Shown: piece by piece, positions 1 through 5,841 of the stretch
How the letters are laid out: each line of letters starts with the position of its first letter
How positions within the stretch are numbered: position 1 is the first letter of the stretch
Assembly: GCA_017617475.1 (NCBI GenBank)
Contig: JAFZWC010000005.1
Coordinates: 1 to 6,400, forward strand
DNA length: 6,400 nucleotides
Origin: Bacteroidales bacterium
Lineage (GTDB): Bacteria > Bacteroidota > Bacteroidia > Bacteroidales > UBA932
Direction: 5' to 3'
Translations under genes and position numbers: made by a program
The notes under the pieces: generated by a model
Database searches by the model: none
Told to the model about the DNA's origin: nothing
Seen by the model: only the letters and a program-made list of their open reading frames with translations

Positions 1-1310
1 CCTTCGATATCAGTATCCTCCAGCTGGGTGACGGCGTTTTCGATGTGCTCTCCACCAACGGTGACACCCACCTCGGCGGTGACGATTTCGACCAGGTCAT
101 CATTGACTGGCTGGCCCGCGAGTTTGCCTCCGAGAACGGCGGCATCGACCTCAAGAAAGACCCGATGGCTCTCCAGCGCCTGAAGGAAGCGGCCGAGAAA
201 GCCAAGATCGAGCTCTCCAGCCAGACCTCCACGGAGATCAACCTCCCGTACATTATGCCCGTGGACGGCGTGCCCAAGCACCTGGCCAAGACGCTCACCC
301 GCGCCAAGTTCGAGCAGCTTTCCGACGCTCTGTTCCAGCGCAGCATCGAGCCTTGCCGCAAGGCCCTGAACGACGCACACCTCAATCCTTCCGATATTGA
401 CGAGGTGTTGCTGGTGGGCGGTTCCACCCGTATCCCTTACGTGCAGGAACTGGTGAAGAAGTTCTTCGGCAAAGAGCCCAACAAGAGCGTGAACCCCGAT
501 GAGGTTGTTGCTATCGGTGCCTCTATCCAGGGCGGTGTGCTCGCCGGTGATGTGAAGGACGTGCTTCTGCTCGATGTCACTCCGCTGAGCCTGGGTATTG
601 AAACCCTCGGCGGCGTTATGACCAAGCTTATCGAGTCCAACACCACCATCCCGGTCAAGAAGGCCCAGGTGTTCTCCACGGCGGCCGACAATCAGCCCGG
701 CGTAGAGATTCGCGTGCTCCAGGGCGAGCGCCCCATGGCCAAGGACAACAAGCAGATTGGCATCTTCCACCTGGACGGCATTGCTCCCGCACCGCGCGGC
801 GTGCCTCAGATTGAAGTGACCTTCGACATTGACGCCAACGGCATCCTGAACGTGAGCGCCGTAGATAAGGCCACCGGCAAGGAGCAGCACATCCGCATCG
901 AGGCCTCCAGCGGCCTGTCGGATGCAGAAATCCAGCGCATGCGGGACGAAGCCAAGGCCAACGAGGCCGCCGACAAGGCAGAAAAAGAGCGCATCGACAA
1001 GATCAACAACGCCGACGCCCTCACCTTCCAGGCCGAAAAGTTCCTGAAGGAGAACGGCGACAAAGTGCCTGCAGACATCAAGGCCGAGGTGGAATCCAAC
1101 TGCAACCTCCTGAAGGAAGCTGTCAAAGCCCAGAACCTCTCCGACATTGACCGCTACTCAGAGGCCCTGAACAAGGCTTTTGAAAAGATGTACCAGGCAG
1201 GCCAGCAGGCCCAGCAGGGCGGTCCTCAGGGACCGTTCCAGGGTGGCCCTCAGGGTCCGTTCAACGGCGGTCCTCAAGGCCCTCAGCCAGAAGGCCCGGA
1301 TGAGCAGTAA
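1..1310 (+). CDS. dnaK: Chaperone protein DnaK (Hsp70), 5'-truncated by the window edge
   Basis: Cytosolic ATP-dependent Hsp70 chaperone that works with DnaJ and GrpE in protein folding. The frame is open from base 3 (F-D-I-S-I), so about 435 residues are visible and roughly 190 N-terminal residues lie outside the window (estimate from the usual 620-640 aa). Visible in order: nucleotide-binding-domain motifs FDISI and [12 protein letters not shown], then [10 protein letters not shown], the interdomain linker DVLLLDVTP, the beta substrate-binding domain ([34 protein letters not shown]), and a charged helical lid. The end is odd: after [10 protein letters not shown] come three GGPQGP units and the terminus PEGPDEQ. 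The acidic EEVK/EEVD-like end usual in bacterial DnaK is absent. The TAA stop at 1308-1310 lies inside the convergent murU gene (50 bp overlap). Identity is certain; the effect of the altered tail is unknown. Confidence 0.98.
   Translation, partial: FDISILQLGDGVFDVLSTNGDTHLGGDDFDQVIIDWLAREFASENGGIDLKKDPMALQRLKEAAEKAKIELSSQTSTEINLPYIMPVDGVPKHLAKTLTRAKFEQLSDALFQRSIEPCRKALNDAHLNPSDIDEVLLVGGSTRIPYVQELVKKFFGKEPNKSVNPDEVVAIGASIQGGVLAGDVKDVLLLDVTPLSLGIETLGGVMTKLIESNTTIPVKKAQVFSTAADNQPGVEIRVLQGERPMAKDNKQIGIFHLDGIAPAPRGVPQIEVTFDIDANGILNVSAVDKATGKEQHIRIEASSGLSDAEIQRMRDEAKANEAADKAEKERIDKINNADALTFQAEKFLKENGDKVPADIKAEVESNCNLLKEAVKAQNLSDIDRYSEALNKAFEKMYQAGQQAQQGGPQGPFQGGPQGPFNGGPQGPQPEGPDEQ
1218..1289 (+). 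repeat. Three tandem 24-bp units encoding GGPQGP-x-x in the DnaK tail
   Basis: Three in-frame 8-codon units lie at 1218-1241 (GGPQGPFQ), 1242-1265 (GGPQGPFN) and 1266-1289 (GGPQGPQP). The copies differ mostly at synonymous positions (GGC GGT versus GGT GGC; GGA, GGT or GGC for the same Gly), which suggests an older duplication kept at the protein level rather than a fresh slippage event. Each unit is partly palindromic; in the first, CGGTCC (1220-1225) can pair with GGACCG (1230-1235). The last half of the array also encodes, on the other strand, the C-terminus of murU. Confidence 0.9.
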
Positions 1311-2022
1311 GCTCTGCCAGGGTTTCCAGCTTGCCCACATCGACCATGTTCAGGTCCGGTGCCAGCGCGCCGTAAATGGGATAGCGGGAACAGGCCTTTA
1401 AGTAATAGTCCATGATGGGGAAACGCTCCGGGACTTCCAGAGCATCAAAAGCCTCAAAAATGGCAGGTGAAACATTGTGAATGCCGGCGAAAGCAAATCG
1501 CCGGCATTTTTGTGCTTCCAGGCCGGGGTAGGGGGTGCGGACTTCTCCGGTTGATGTATCTGTCCAGCCCACCAGGCGCATGGCGTTGTCAAAAAGCAGA
1601 TAACGACGGGTCTGCCGGGGGCTCACCAGCAGTGTTGCCAGGGCTCCCGACGGCATTTGGGCGCGGAACCAGGGGATGTCCAGATTGGAGACTATGTCTA
1701 CATTATGGATGAGGAAAGGCTCCTTGGAATCCTCCAGCAGGGACTTGGCATGCAGGATGGCGCCGCCCGTTTCCAAAAGGCGGTCACTTTCGTCGGAGAT
1801 GCTGATCTTAACGCCAAAGTCATGCTGGGCCAGATACTGCCGGATCTGTTCCGGAAAATGGTGGATGTTCACTACAAGGTCTGTGTATCCGGCCTCCTTG
1901 AGACGCATGATGGTATGGTACAGGAGAGGCTTCCCGCATACCGGGACAAGCGCCTTGGGCATGCTGTCCGTAATGGGCCGAAGGCGGGTCCCCAGCCCGG
2001 CCGCGAAAATCATGGCTTTCAT
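1261..2022 (-). CDS. murU: MurU-like sugar-1-phosphate nucleotidyltransferase (probable MurNAc-1-P uridylyltransferase)
   Basis: 253-residue cytosolic nucleotidyltransferase of the GT-A-like NTP_transferase family. Visible motifs are the nucleotide-binding loop [10 protein letters not shown] (7-16), [11 protein letters not shown] (22-32), LETGG (83-87), the metal-binding aspartate in HNVD (D109) and a second one in MVDVGK (D228). These fit transfer of UMP to a sugar 1-phosphate. MurNAc-1-P as substrate is inferred from the AmgK-like kinase gene just upstream, because AmgK and MurU together make UDP-MurNAc from recycled MurNAc in Pseudomonas. The ATG (2020-2022) follows the kinase-gene stop by 2 nt, so the pair is probably one transcript with coupled translation. 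The family core ends near [10 protein letters not shown]; the last ~15 residues (from AHPGLLAEG) are read antisense to the dnaK tail and look like an extension. Another sugar-nucleotide product (GlcNAc or hexose) cannot be excluded. Confidence 0.85.
   Translation of the reverse strand: MKAMIFAAGLGTRLRPITDSMPKALVPVCGKPLLYHTIMRLKEAGYTDLVVNIHHFPEQIRQYLAQHDFGVKISISDESDRLLETGGAILHAKSLLEDSKEPFLIHNVDIVSNLDIPWFRAQMPSGALATLLVSPRQTRRYLLFDNAMRLVGWTDTSTGEVRTPYPGLEAQKCRRFAFAGIHNVSPAIFEAFDALEVPERFPIMDYYLKACSRYPIYGALAPDLNMVDVGKLETLAELTAHPGLLAEGLEDRR
1480..1511 (+). terminator. Rho-independent terminator-like hairpin, probably for dnaK, inside murU antisense
   Basis: AATGCCGGCGA (1480-1490) pairs perfectly with TCGCCGGCATT (1498-1508) across the 7-nt loop AAGCAAA, giving 11 Watson-Crick pairs, eight of them in a G/C-rich core. 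The right arm runs into five T (1507-1511) on the + strand. On the - strand the hairpin is followed by CACAATG rather than a T run, so it is directional for + transcripts. The only + gene upstream is dnaK, which stops 169 nt before the stem. The same bases encode residues K172-I181 of MurU on the other strand. Strength is judged by eye, not by folding. Confidence 0.72.
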
Positions 2023-2024
2023 CC

Positions 2025-3443
2025 CTACAGTACCTTTTCCACGTTTAACTCCCGGTGGGTGACGGTGACCTTGACGTCATATTTCCCGGCCAGATGCCGG
2101 GCCAGGTGCTCGGCACAGTAGACCGAACGGTGCTGGCCTCCGGTGCAGCCGAAGCACACCTGCAGGTTGGTGAACTTGCGTTCGATGAAGCGTTTGACGT
2201 GGGCATCGGTCAGACGGTATACGCTGTCCAGGAAAACATTTACTTCTCCGTCGTCTTCCAGGAACTTGATGACTTCCGGGTCCGTGCCGTTGAACTGCCG
2301 GTAGTATTCATATTTGCCGGGGTTGTTTATGCTTCGGCAGTCAAATACATAACCGCCGCCGTTGCCGGTAGTGTCGGCCGGAATCCCCTTTTTGTAGGCG
2401 AAGCTGTAAATATGGACGTGAAGCCGGTTCTGGGCAAACTCGTTGAGTTGGGGCATCTGCACCAGCTGGGACAAAACCTCATTCAGATAAGGATAATCCT
2501 GGAACGGGGTCTGGAGCAAGGTGCGAAGGTTGCCGATAGCGTAAGGCACGCTGGCCAGGAAATGGGGCTTCTTTTCAAAGTATCCCCGGAAGCCGTAGGC
2601 CCCCAGTACCTGCAGCGTGCGGAAGAGGACAAAGAGGCGCAGATTGGCGTTGAACTCTTTCTGGTCCACTTTCCTGAAGCTTTGCAGGGCGCGGAGATAG
2701 CTGCGGATCAGTTCCTGTTTAAGATCCTCCGGGAAGCGGGAACGGGCCTGCCAGATGAAGGAGGCTACGTCATAGTAGATGGGCCCCCGCCGGCCGCCCT
2801 GGAAATCAATGAACCAGGGCTCGCCGTCCTTGATGATGACGTTTCTGGCCTGGAAGTCCCGGTACAGGAAGGTGTTGTCGTTATCCTTCAGTAAGTCGGC
2901 CTTGAGTCTCTCAAAGTCATCCTGCAGGCTTATCTCGTTGAATTCCAATCCTGTGGCTTTAAGGAAACAGTACTTGAAATAGTTGAGGTCAAAGTCTATC
3001 ATGCGGGCGTCGAAGGACTCCTGCGGATAGCACACGCTCCAGTCCAGACCCTTGGCTCCCAGAAACTGGAGGCGGGGCAGCTGCTCAATGGTCTGCCGCA
3101 GAAGCTCCGTCTCATAGGAGCTGTATATGCCGTTTTCCCTGCCCTGGGCTACCAGGTTAAAGAGAATCTGGTCTCCAAGGTCTTCCTGCAGGTAGGACAG
3201 ACCGTCCTGGCTCACGGCCAGAACCGACGGCACGTTGAGCCCCTGGCTGCGGAAATGCCGGGAAAGGGTGATGAAGGCCCGGTTCTCTTCCAGGCAGGTG
3301 CCCATTACGCCTATGAGTGAAAGATTTCCTCCCGTGAGCCTGTAATAGCGCCGATGGCTGCCCGACGCAGTAATCTCCGCGCAGCCGGACAGCGCCTGTC
3401 CGGTATAGGATTCAAAAAGGGGTTTCAACGTGTTTTCCGACAT
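2025..3443 (-). CDS. amgK: AmgK-like sugar kinase fused to a RapZ C-terminal domain
   Basis: 472-residue two-domain protein. Residues ~1-330 form an aminoglycoside-phosphotransferase-type kinase: GSHRRYYRL (28-36) as the nucleotide loop, LQEDLGD (85-91), catalytic loop LYRDFQARN (193-201, base D196) and metal-binding IDFQGG (212-217). Residues ~341-472 match the RapZ C-terminal domain: IYSFAYKKGIP, YVFDCRSINNPG (365-376) and FGCTGGQHRSVYCAEHLA (431-448), the counterpart of GCTGGKHRSV in E. coli RapZ. The Walker ATPase half of RapZ is absent. AmgK makes MurNAc-1-phosphate (also acts on GlcNAc), and the MurU-like gene 2 nt downstream supports that role here. In E. coli the RapZ C-terminal domain binds GlcN6P and small RNA; its task in this fusion is not known to me. 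Start: the ATG at 3441-3443, giving MSENTLKPLF. A TTG 36 nt upstream keeps the frame but precedes the -7 box, so it is disfavoured. The symbol covers the kinase half only. Confidence 0.87.
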   Translation of the reverse strand: MSENTLKPLFESYTGQALSGCAEITASGSHRRYYRLTGGNLSLIGVMGTCLEENRAFITLSRHFRSQGLNVPSVLAVSQDGLSYLQEDLGDQILFNLVAQGRENGIYSSYETELLRQTIEQLPRLQFLGAKGLDWSVCYPQESFDARMIDFDLNYFKYCFLKATGLEFNEISLQDDFERLKADLLKDNDNTFLYRDFQARNVIIKDGEPWFIDFQGGRRGPIYYDVASFIWQARSRFPEDLKQELIRSYLRALQSFRKVDQKEFNANLRLFVLFRTLQVLGAYGFRGYFEKKPHFLASVPYAIGNLRTLLQTPFQDYPYLNEVLSQLVQMPQLNEFAQNRLHVHIYSFAYKKGIPADTTGNGGGYVFDCRSINNPGKYEYYRQFNGTDPEVIKFLEDDGEVNVFLDSVYRLTDAHVKRFIERKFTNLQVCFGCTGGQHRSVYCAEHLARHLAGKYDVKVTVTHRELNVEKVL

Positions 3444-3466
3444 GGCGTTCTTTTCTTCTGGATTTA

Positions 3467-3474
3467 CAAAAATA
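3467..3474 (-). promoter_or_regulatory. Bacteroidota -7 box for the kinase-RapZ/murU operon
   Basis: On the - strand this reads TATTTTTG, an exact match to the Bacteroidota TAnnTTTG -7 element. Transcription would start near 3460, giving a leader of about 17 nt before the ATG at 3443. No convincing TTTG -33 element sits at the usual ~20 nt spacing (TTTA lies 23 nt away). No Shine-Dalgarno sequence is seen, as is usual in this phylum. Confidence 0.5.
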
Positions 3475-3497
3475 CGCAAAATATGAAGAAAAAAGAG

Positions 3498-3505
3498 TAA
3501 ATTTG
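3498..3505 (+). promoter_or_regulatory. Bacteroidota -7 box for trpS
   Basis: TAAATTTG matches TAnnTTTG exactly. It predicts a start near 3512 and a leader of about 17 nt before the trpS ATG at 3529, too short for a T-box or other leader riboswitch. There is no clear -33 TTTG. It is back-to-back with the kinase-operon box 23 bp away. Confidence 0.5.
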
Positions 3506-3528
3506 TAAACTATATTGAAAACTCAAGT

Positions 3529-4656
3529 ATGGGCAGAATCATTCTCACTGGCGACCGTCCTACCGGCAAGCTGCATCTGGGCCATTATGTGGGCTCGCTC
3601 CGCAACCGTGTGCTCCTCCAGAATGAGGGCAATTATGACCGCATGTTTGTGTTTATTGCCGACGTGCAGGCCCTCACGGACAATGCCGACAATCCGGAAA
3701 AGGTACGCCAAAACATCATAGAAGTGGCGCTGGACTACCTGTCCTGCGGCCTGGACCCGGAAAAGGTCACCCTGTTTATCCAGAGCCAGATTCCGGAACT
3801 GCATGAGATGACGCAGTTTTTCTCCAACCTGGTCACTGTGCAGCGGCTGCAGCGCAATCCTACCGTCAAGACGGAAATGGCCCTGCGCGGCTTCAACTCG
3901 GAAGGAGAGGATGACAACCGTCGCGGACTTCCCGTCGGCTTTTTCACCTATCCCATCTCCCAGGCGGCCGACATTTGCTTCTGCAAGGCAACCACCGTCC
4001 CCGTGGGCGAGGACCAGGAACCCATGATTGAGCAGTGTCGGGAGATTGTGCGCAGCTTCAACGGTACCTACAAGTGCGACGTGCTGGTAGAGCCCTCCAT
4101 CCTACTTCCCTCCAACCTGGCCTGCCGGCGCCTCCCCGGAACGGATGGCAAAGCCAAGATGTCCAAGTCCCTGGGCAACTGCATCTATTTGAGTGATGAC
4201 CCCAAGACCATGGAACAGAAAGTCAAGGGCATGTTCACGGACCCGGGGCACCTGCGTGTGGAAGACCCCGGCAAGGTAGAGGGCAACACCGTCTTCACTT
4301 ATCTGGACGCCTTCTGTGAGGCCGACGACTTTGCCAAGTTCTGGCCGGACTACGCTTCCCTGGATGAACTCAAGGACCACTACCGCCGCGGGGGCCTGGG
4401 AGACATGAAGTGCAAGAAGTTCCTCATCAACGTGCTCAATGACCGCCTGGATCCCATCCGTGCCCGCAGACGTACCTATGAGCAGGACATCCCCGGCGTG
4501 TATGAAATCCTGCGCAAAGGCTCGGAAGCCGCCCGTGAAGTAGCCGCCCAAACCCTGCATGAGATGAAGGACGCCATGAAGATCAACTACTTTGACGACG
4601 CCTCCCTCATAGCGGAACAGGCGGAGAGATATGCTTCTGCAGAGGGGTTACATTAA
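3529..4656 (+). CDS. trpS: Tryptophan--tRNA ligase (TrpRS)
   Basis: Class I aminoacyl-tRNA synthetase, 375 residues, cytosolic; activates tryptophan with ATP and charges tRNA-Trp. Visible motifs: [16 protein letters not shown] with the HIGH-type HLGH at 16-19, YPISQAADI (141-149) whose D148 aligns with the aspartate that reads the indole N-H, VPVGEDQ (157-163), and AKMSKSLGN with KMSKS at 210-214. The anticodon-binding helical end includes [16 protein letters not shown]. It is longer than the ~330 aa E. coli enzyme but fits the longer form I associate with Bacteroidota. A charged stretch at 125-132 (EGEDDNRR) sits where I recall shorter homologs, just before the PVGFFTYP motif. The gene is divergent from the kinase-RapZ operon, and its last 9 bp overlap the end of convergent nadD. 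Confidence 0.97.
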   Translation: MGRIILTGDRPTGKLHLGHYVGSLRNRVLLQNEGNYDRMFVFIADVQALTDNADNPEKVRQNIIEVALDYLSCGLDPEKVTLFIQSQIPELHEMTQFFSNLVTVQRLQRNPTVKTEMALRGFNSEGEDDNRRGLPVGFFTYPISQAADICFCKATTVPVGEDQEPMIEQCREIVRSFNGTYKCDVLVEPSILLPSNLACRRLPGTDGKAKMSKSLGNCIYLSDDPKTMEQKVKGMFTDPGHLRVEDPGKVEGNTVFTYLDAFCEADDFAKFWPDYASLDELKDHYRRGGLGDMKCKKFLINVLNDRLDPIRARRRTYEQDIPGVYEILRKGSEAAREVAAQTLHEMKDAMKINYFDDASLIAEQAERYASAEGLH

Positions 4657-5205
4657 CCAGGCCGACATATCCCGGCCTGCGGCAAGACCCTGGCGGATTT
4701 CAGTGGAAGAGATGGTGACCAGGGGGGCTTTCAGCAGACGAATCCTGTAGTCCGGGTTTTCCTTTAAGAGCCGGGCCTTGTCATGGCCGCGGTGGTAGTC
4801 CTTGCGCGGGAATACCACCACGCCGTATTCCAGCAGGATACGCTCATGGAAGCGCCAGCCGCTGAAATTGGCCAGGTTGTCGGCCCCGATTACCAGGGTG
4901 AATGCATGCTCCGGCTCCCGGGCTTTAAGGGCGTCCAGGGTGCGGATGGTATATTGGGGCGGGGTCATTTTCAGCTCGATATCCTGCGCTTCCACCTTCA
5001 GGTCCGGATGCCGGGCTATGGCTGCAAGGGCAGCATCGTAGCGGTCCTGGCCGGCAGGGAGGCTATGGGCCTGCTTGAAGGGATTCTGCGGAGTAACCAC
5101 CAGGTACACCTTGTCAAAACCCGCCTCCTGCGTCAGGAAACGGATAATGGCTTCGTGGCCCTTGTGAAGGGGGTTGAAGGAACCGGAATAGACGGCTATG
5201 TTCAT
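4648..5205 (-). CDS. nadD: Nicotinate-nucleotide adenylyltransferase (NadD)
   Basis: Converts nicotinate mononucleotide plus ATP to deamido-NAD in NAD biosynthesis; cytosolic. 185 residues with the family signatures [12 protein letters not shown] (6-17, the GSFxPxHxGH ATP site), [13 protein letters not shown], the Arg/Lys-rich VVFPRKD, and [10 protein letters not shown] (164-173, the ISSTxIR motif). The ATG lies inside ATGA (5202-5205), which also contains the gmk stop, so translation is probably coupled to gmk. The C-terminus is short: NadD proteins normally continue about 15 residues past the ISSTxIR region with a P-x-x-V-x-x-Y-I helix, whereas this one stops at DMSAWLM. The shortened end coincides with the 9-bp convergent overlap with trpS. 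All catalytic motifs are intact, so I call it functional. Confidence 0.95.
   Translation of the reverse strand: MNIAVYSGSFNPLHKGHEAIIRFLTQEAGFDKVYLVVTPQNPFKQAHSLPAGQDRYDAALAAIARHPDLKVEAQDIELKMTPPQYTIRTLDALKAREPEHAFTLVIGADNLANFSGWRFHERILLEYGVVVFPRKDYHRGHDKARLLKENPDYRIRLLKAPLVTISSTEIRQGLAAGRDMSAWLM
4658..4679. other. GC-rich hairpin just after the trpS stop
   Basis: CAGGCCG (4658-4664) can pair perfectly with CGGCCTG (4673-4679) over an 8-nt loop. It begins 2 nt after the trpS TAA and lies in the last codons of nadD on the other strand. No T run follows on either strand, so it is not a standard intrinsic terminator. It could stabilise the trpS 3' end or assist termination, or be chance in GC-rich coding DNA. 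Confidence 0.35.
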
Positions 5206-5765
5206 GCCAGGAAGTCGTTCACCATCTTCTCGGCCTCTGCGTAGGCGGTGGCCAGGTCGTCGTTGATGAGCACCTTGTCAAACTTGGGGGCGTAGGTCAT
5301 TTCCTCTGCGGCCTTGGCTACACGCTGCTCAATGGCATCGGCCGGGTCTGTTGCGCGGGCAACCAGGCGCTTGCGGAGCTCTTCTACGGAAGGGGCCTGG
5401 ATGAATACGGAAAGAGCTGCGTCGCCGAAGTATTTTTTTAGGGAAACGCCGCCTTTCACGTCGACGTCAAAGATGATGACATGCCCTTTGGCCCAGATGC
5501 GGTTCACCTCACTTTTGAGCGTGCCGTAAAAGCGGTCCTGGTACACTTCCTCATATTCCACAAACTTGTTGTCCCGTACCAGCATACGGAAAACGTCGGC
5601 GCTAAAAAAGAGATATTCCACGCCGTCCTGCTCCGTACCGCGCGGCGGACGCGATGTGGCCGATACGGAAAACTCTATCTCCGGGTGCAGTCCCAGGATG
5701 TGATTTACGATGGTGCTCTTGCCGGATCCCGAAGGAGCCGAGAAAATCAAAACTTTACCGGGCAT
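5202..5765 (-). CDS. gmk: Guanylate kinase
   Basis: Phosphorylates GMP (and dGMP) to GDP with ATP; essential for guanine-nucleotide supply. 187 residues, normal for the family. Visible are the P-loop APSGSGKST (10-18), the GMP-binding segment SVSATSRPPRGTEQDGVEYLF (33-53, with R39 and R42), FVEYEEVYQDRFYGT (68-82), FDVDVKGG (99-106), and the lid and C-terminal arginines around R131-R148, ending with VLINDD. I chose the ATG at 5763-5765 (MPGKVLIFS), which puts the P-loop at the usual distance from the N-terminus. A TTG 21 nt upstream stays in frame but overlaps the putative -7 box. The gene leads the gmk-nadD operon; in other Bacteroidales I recall yicC upstream of this pair, but here the upstream neighbour is the divergent aldolase gene. 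Confidence 0.97.
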   Translation of the reverse strand: MPGKVLIFSAPSGSGKSTIVNHILGLHPEIEFSVSATSRPPRGTEQDGVEYLFFSADVFRMLVRDNKFVEYEEVYQDRFYGTLKSEVNRIWAKGHVIIFDVDVKGGVSLKKYFGDAALSVFIQAPSVEELRKRLVARATDPADAIEQRVAKAAEEMTYAPKFDKVLINDDLATAYAEAEKMVNDFLA

Positions 5766-5773
5766 AATGCTTT

Positions 5774-5801
5774 TATCTTTGCACAAAAATAGTTAAATTT
5801 G
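5774..5801 (+). promoter_or_regulatory. Candidate fba promoter, two alternative -7 boxes
   Basis: Two exact TAnnTTTG matches face the aldolase gene: TATCTTTG at 5774-5781 (followed by C, the fuller consensus) and TAAATTTG at 5794-5801, identical to the trpS box. The second has TTTT at 5771-5774 as a 3-of-4 match to -33, 19 nt upstream. They predict leaders of about 54 or 34 nt. Which is used, or whether both are, cannot be told from sequence. Confidence 0.5.
5784..5791 (-). promoter_or_regulatory. Bacteroidota -7 box for gmk-nadD
   Basis: On the - strand this reads TATTTTTG, an exact TAnnTTTG match and the same octamer as in front of the kinase-RapZ gene. A TTTC at 5812-5815 (- strand), 20 nt upstream, matches three of four bases of the -33 TTTG. 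The predicted start near 5777 leaves a leader of about 11 nt. Confidence 0.55.
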
Positions 5802-5841
5802 TGAGCTTTAAGAAATTTATTATTCTAATTCATATCAAATT

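Noticed and set aside
1220..1235. 6-bp hairpin CGGTCC/GGACCG as a possible murU terminator
   Set aside because: The stem is short, no T run follows on the - strand, and it is explained by the Gly-Pro-Gln codon repeat of dnaK.
1302..1314. GAGC/GCTC inverted repeat spanning the dnaK stop
   Set aside because: Only 4 bp of stem and no T run; within chance expectation.
2055..2894. Long + strand open frame (279 codons) opposite the kinase-RapZ gene
   Set aside because: It lies fully antisense to a gene with clear kinase and RapZ motifs, shows no recognisable domain, and long antisense frames are expected in GC-rich coding DNA.
3444..3479. 12-residue N-terminal extension of the kinase-RapZ protein from an upstream TTG
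   Set aside because: It would start upstream of the best -7 box, and the extension MRIFVNPEEKNA precedes a good ATG start at 3443.
3506..3528. T-box or tryptophan-sensing leader for trpS
   Set aside because: The predicted leader is about 17 nt and the whole gap only 85 bp, far too short for a T-box or an attenuator peptide.
4102..4560. - strand open frame (152 codons) opposite trpS
   Set aside because: It mirrors the TrpRS KMSKS and C-terminal region with no family signature of its own.
5766..5786. 7-residue N-terminal extension of guanylate kinase from a TTG
   Set aside because: The TTG overlaps the putative -7 box, and the ATG at 5765 gives the normal family N-terminus.
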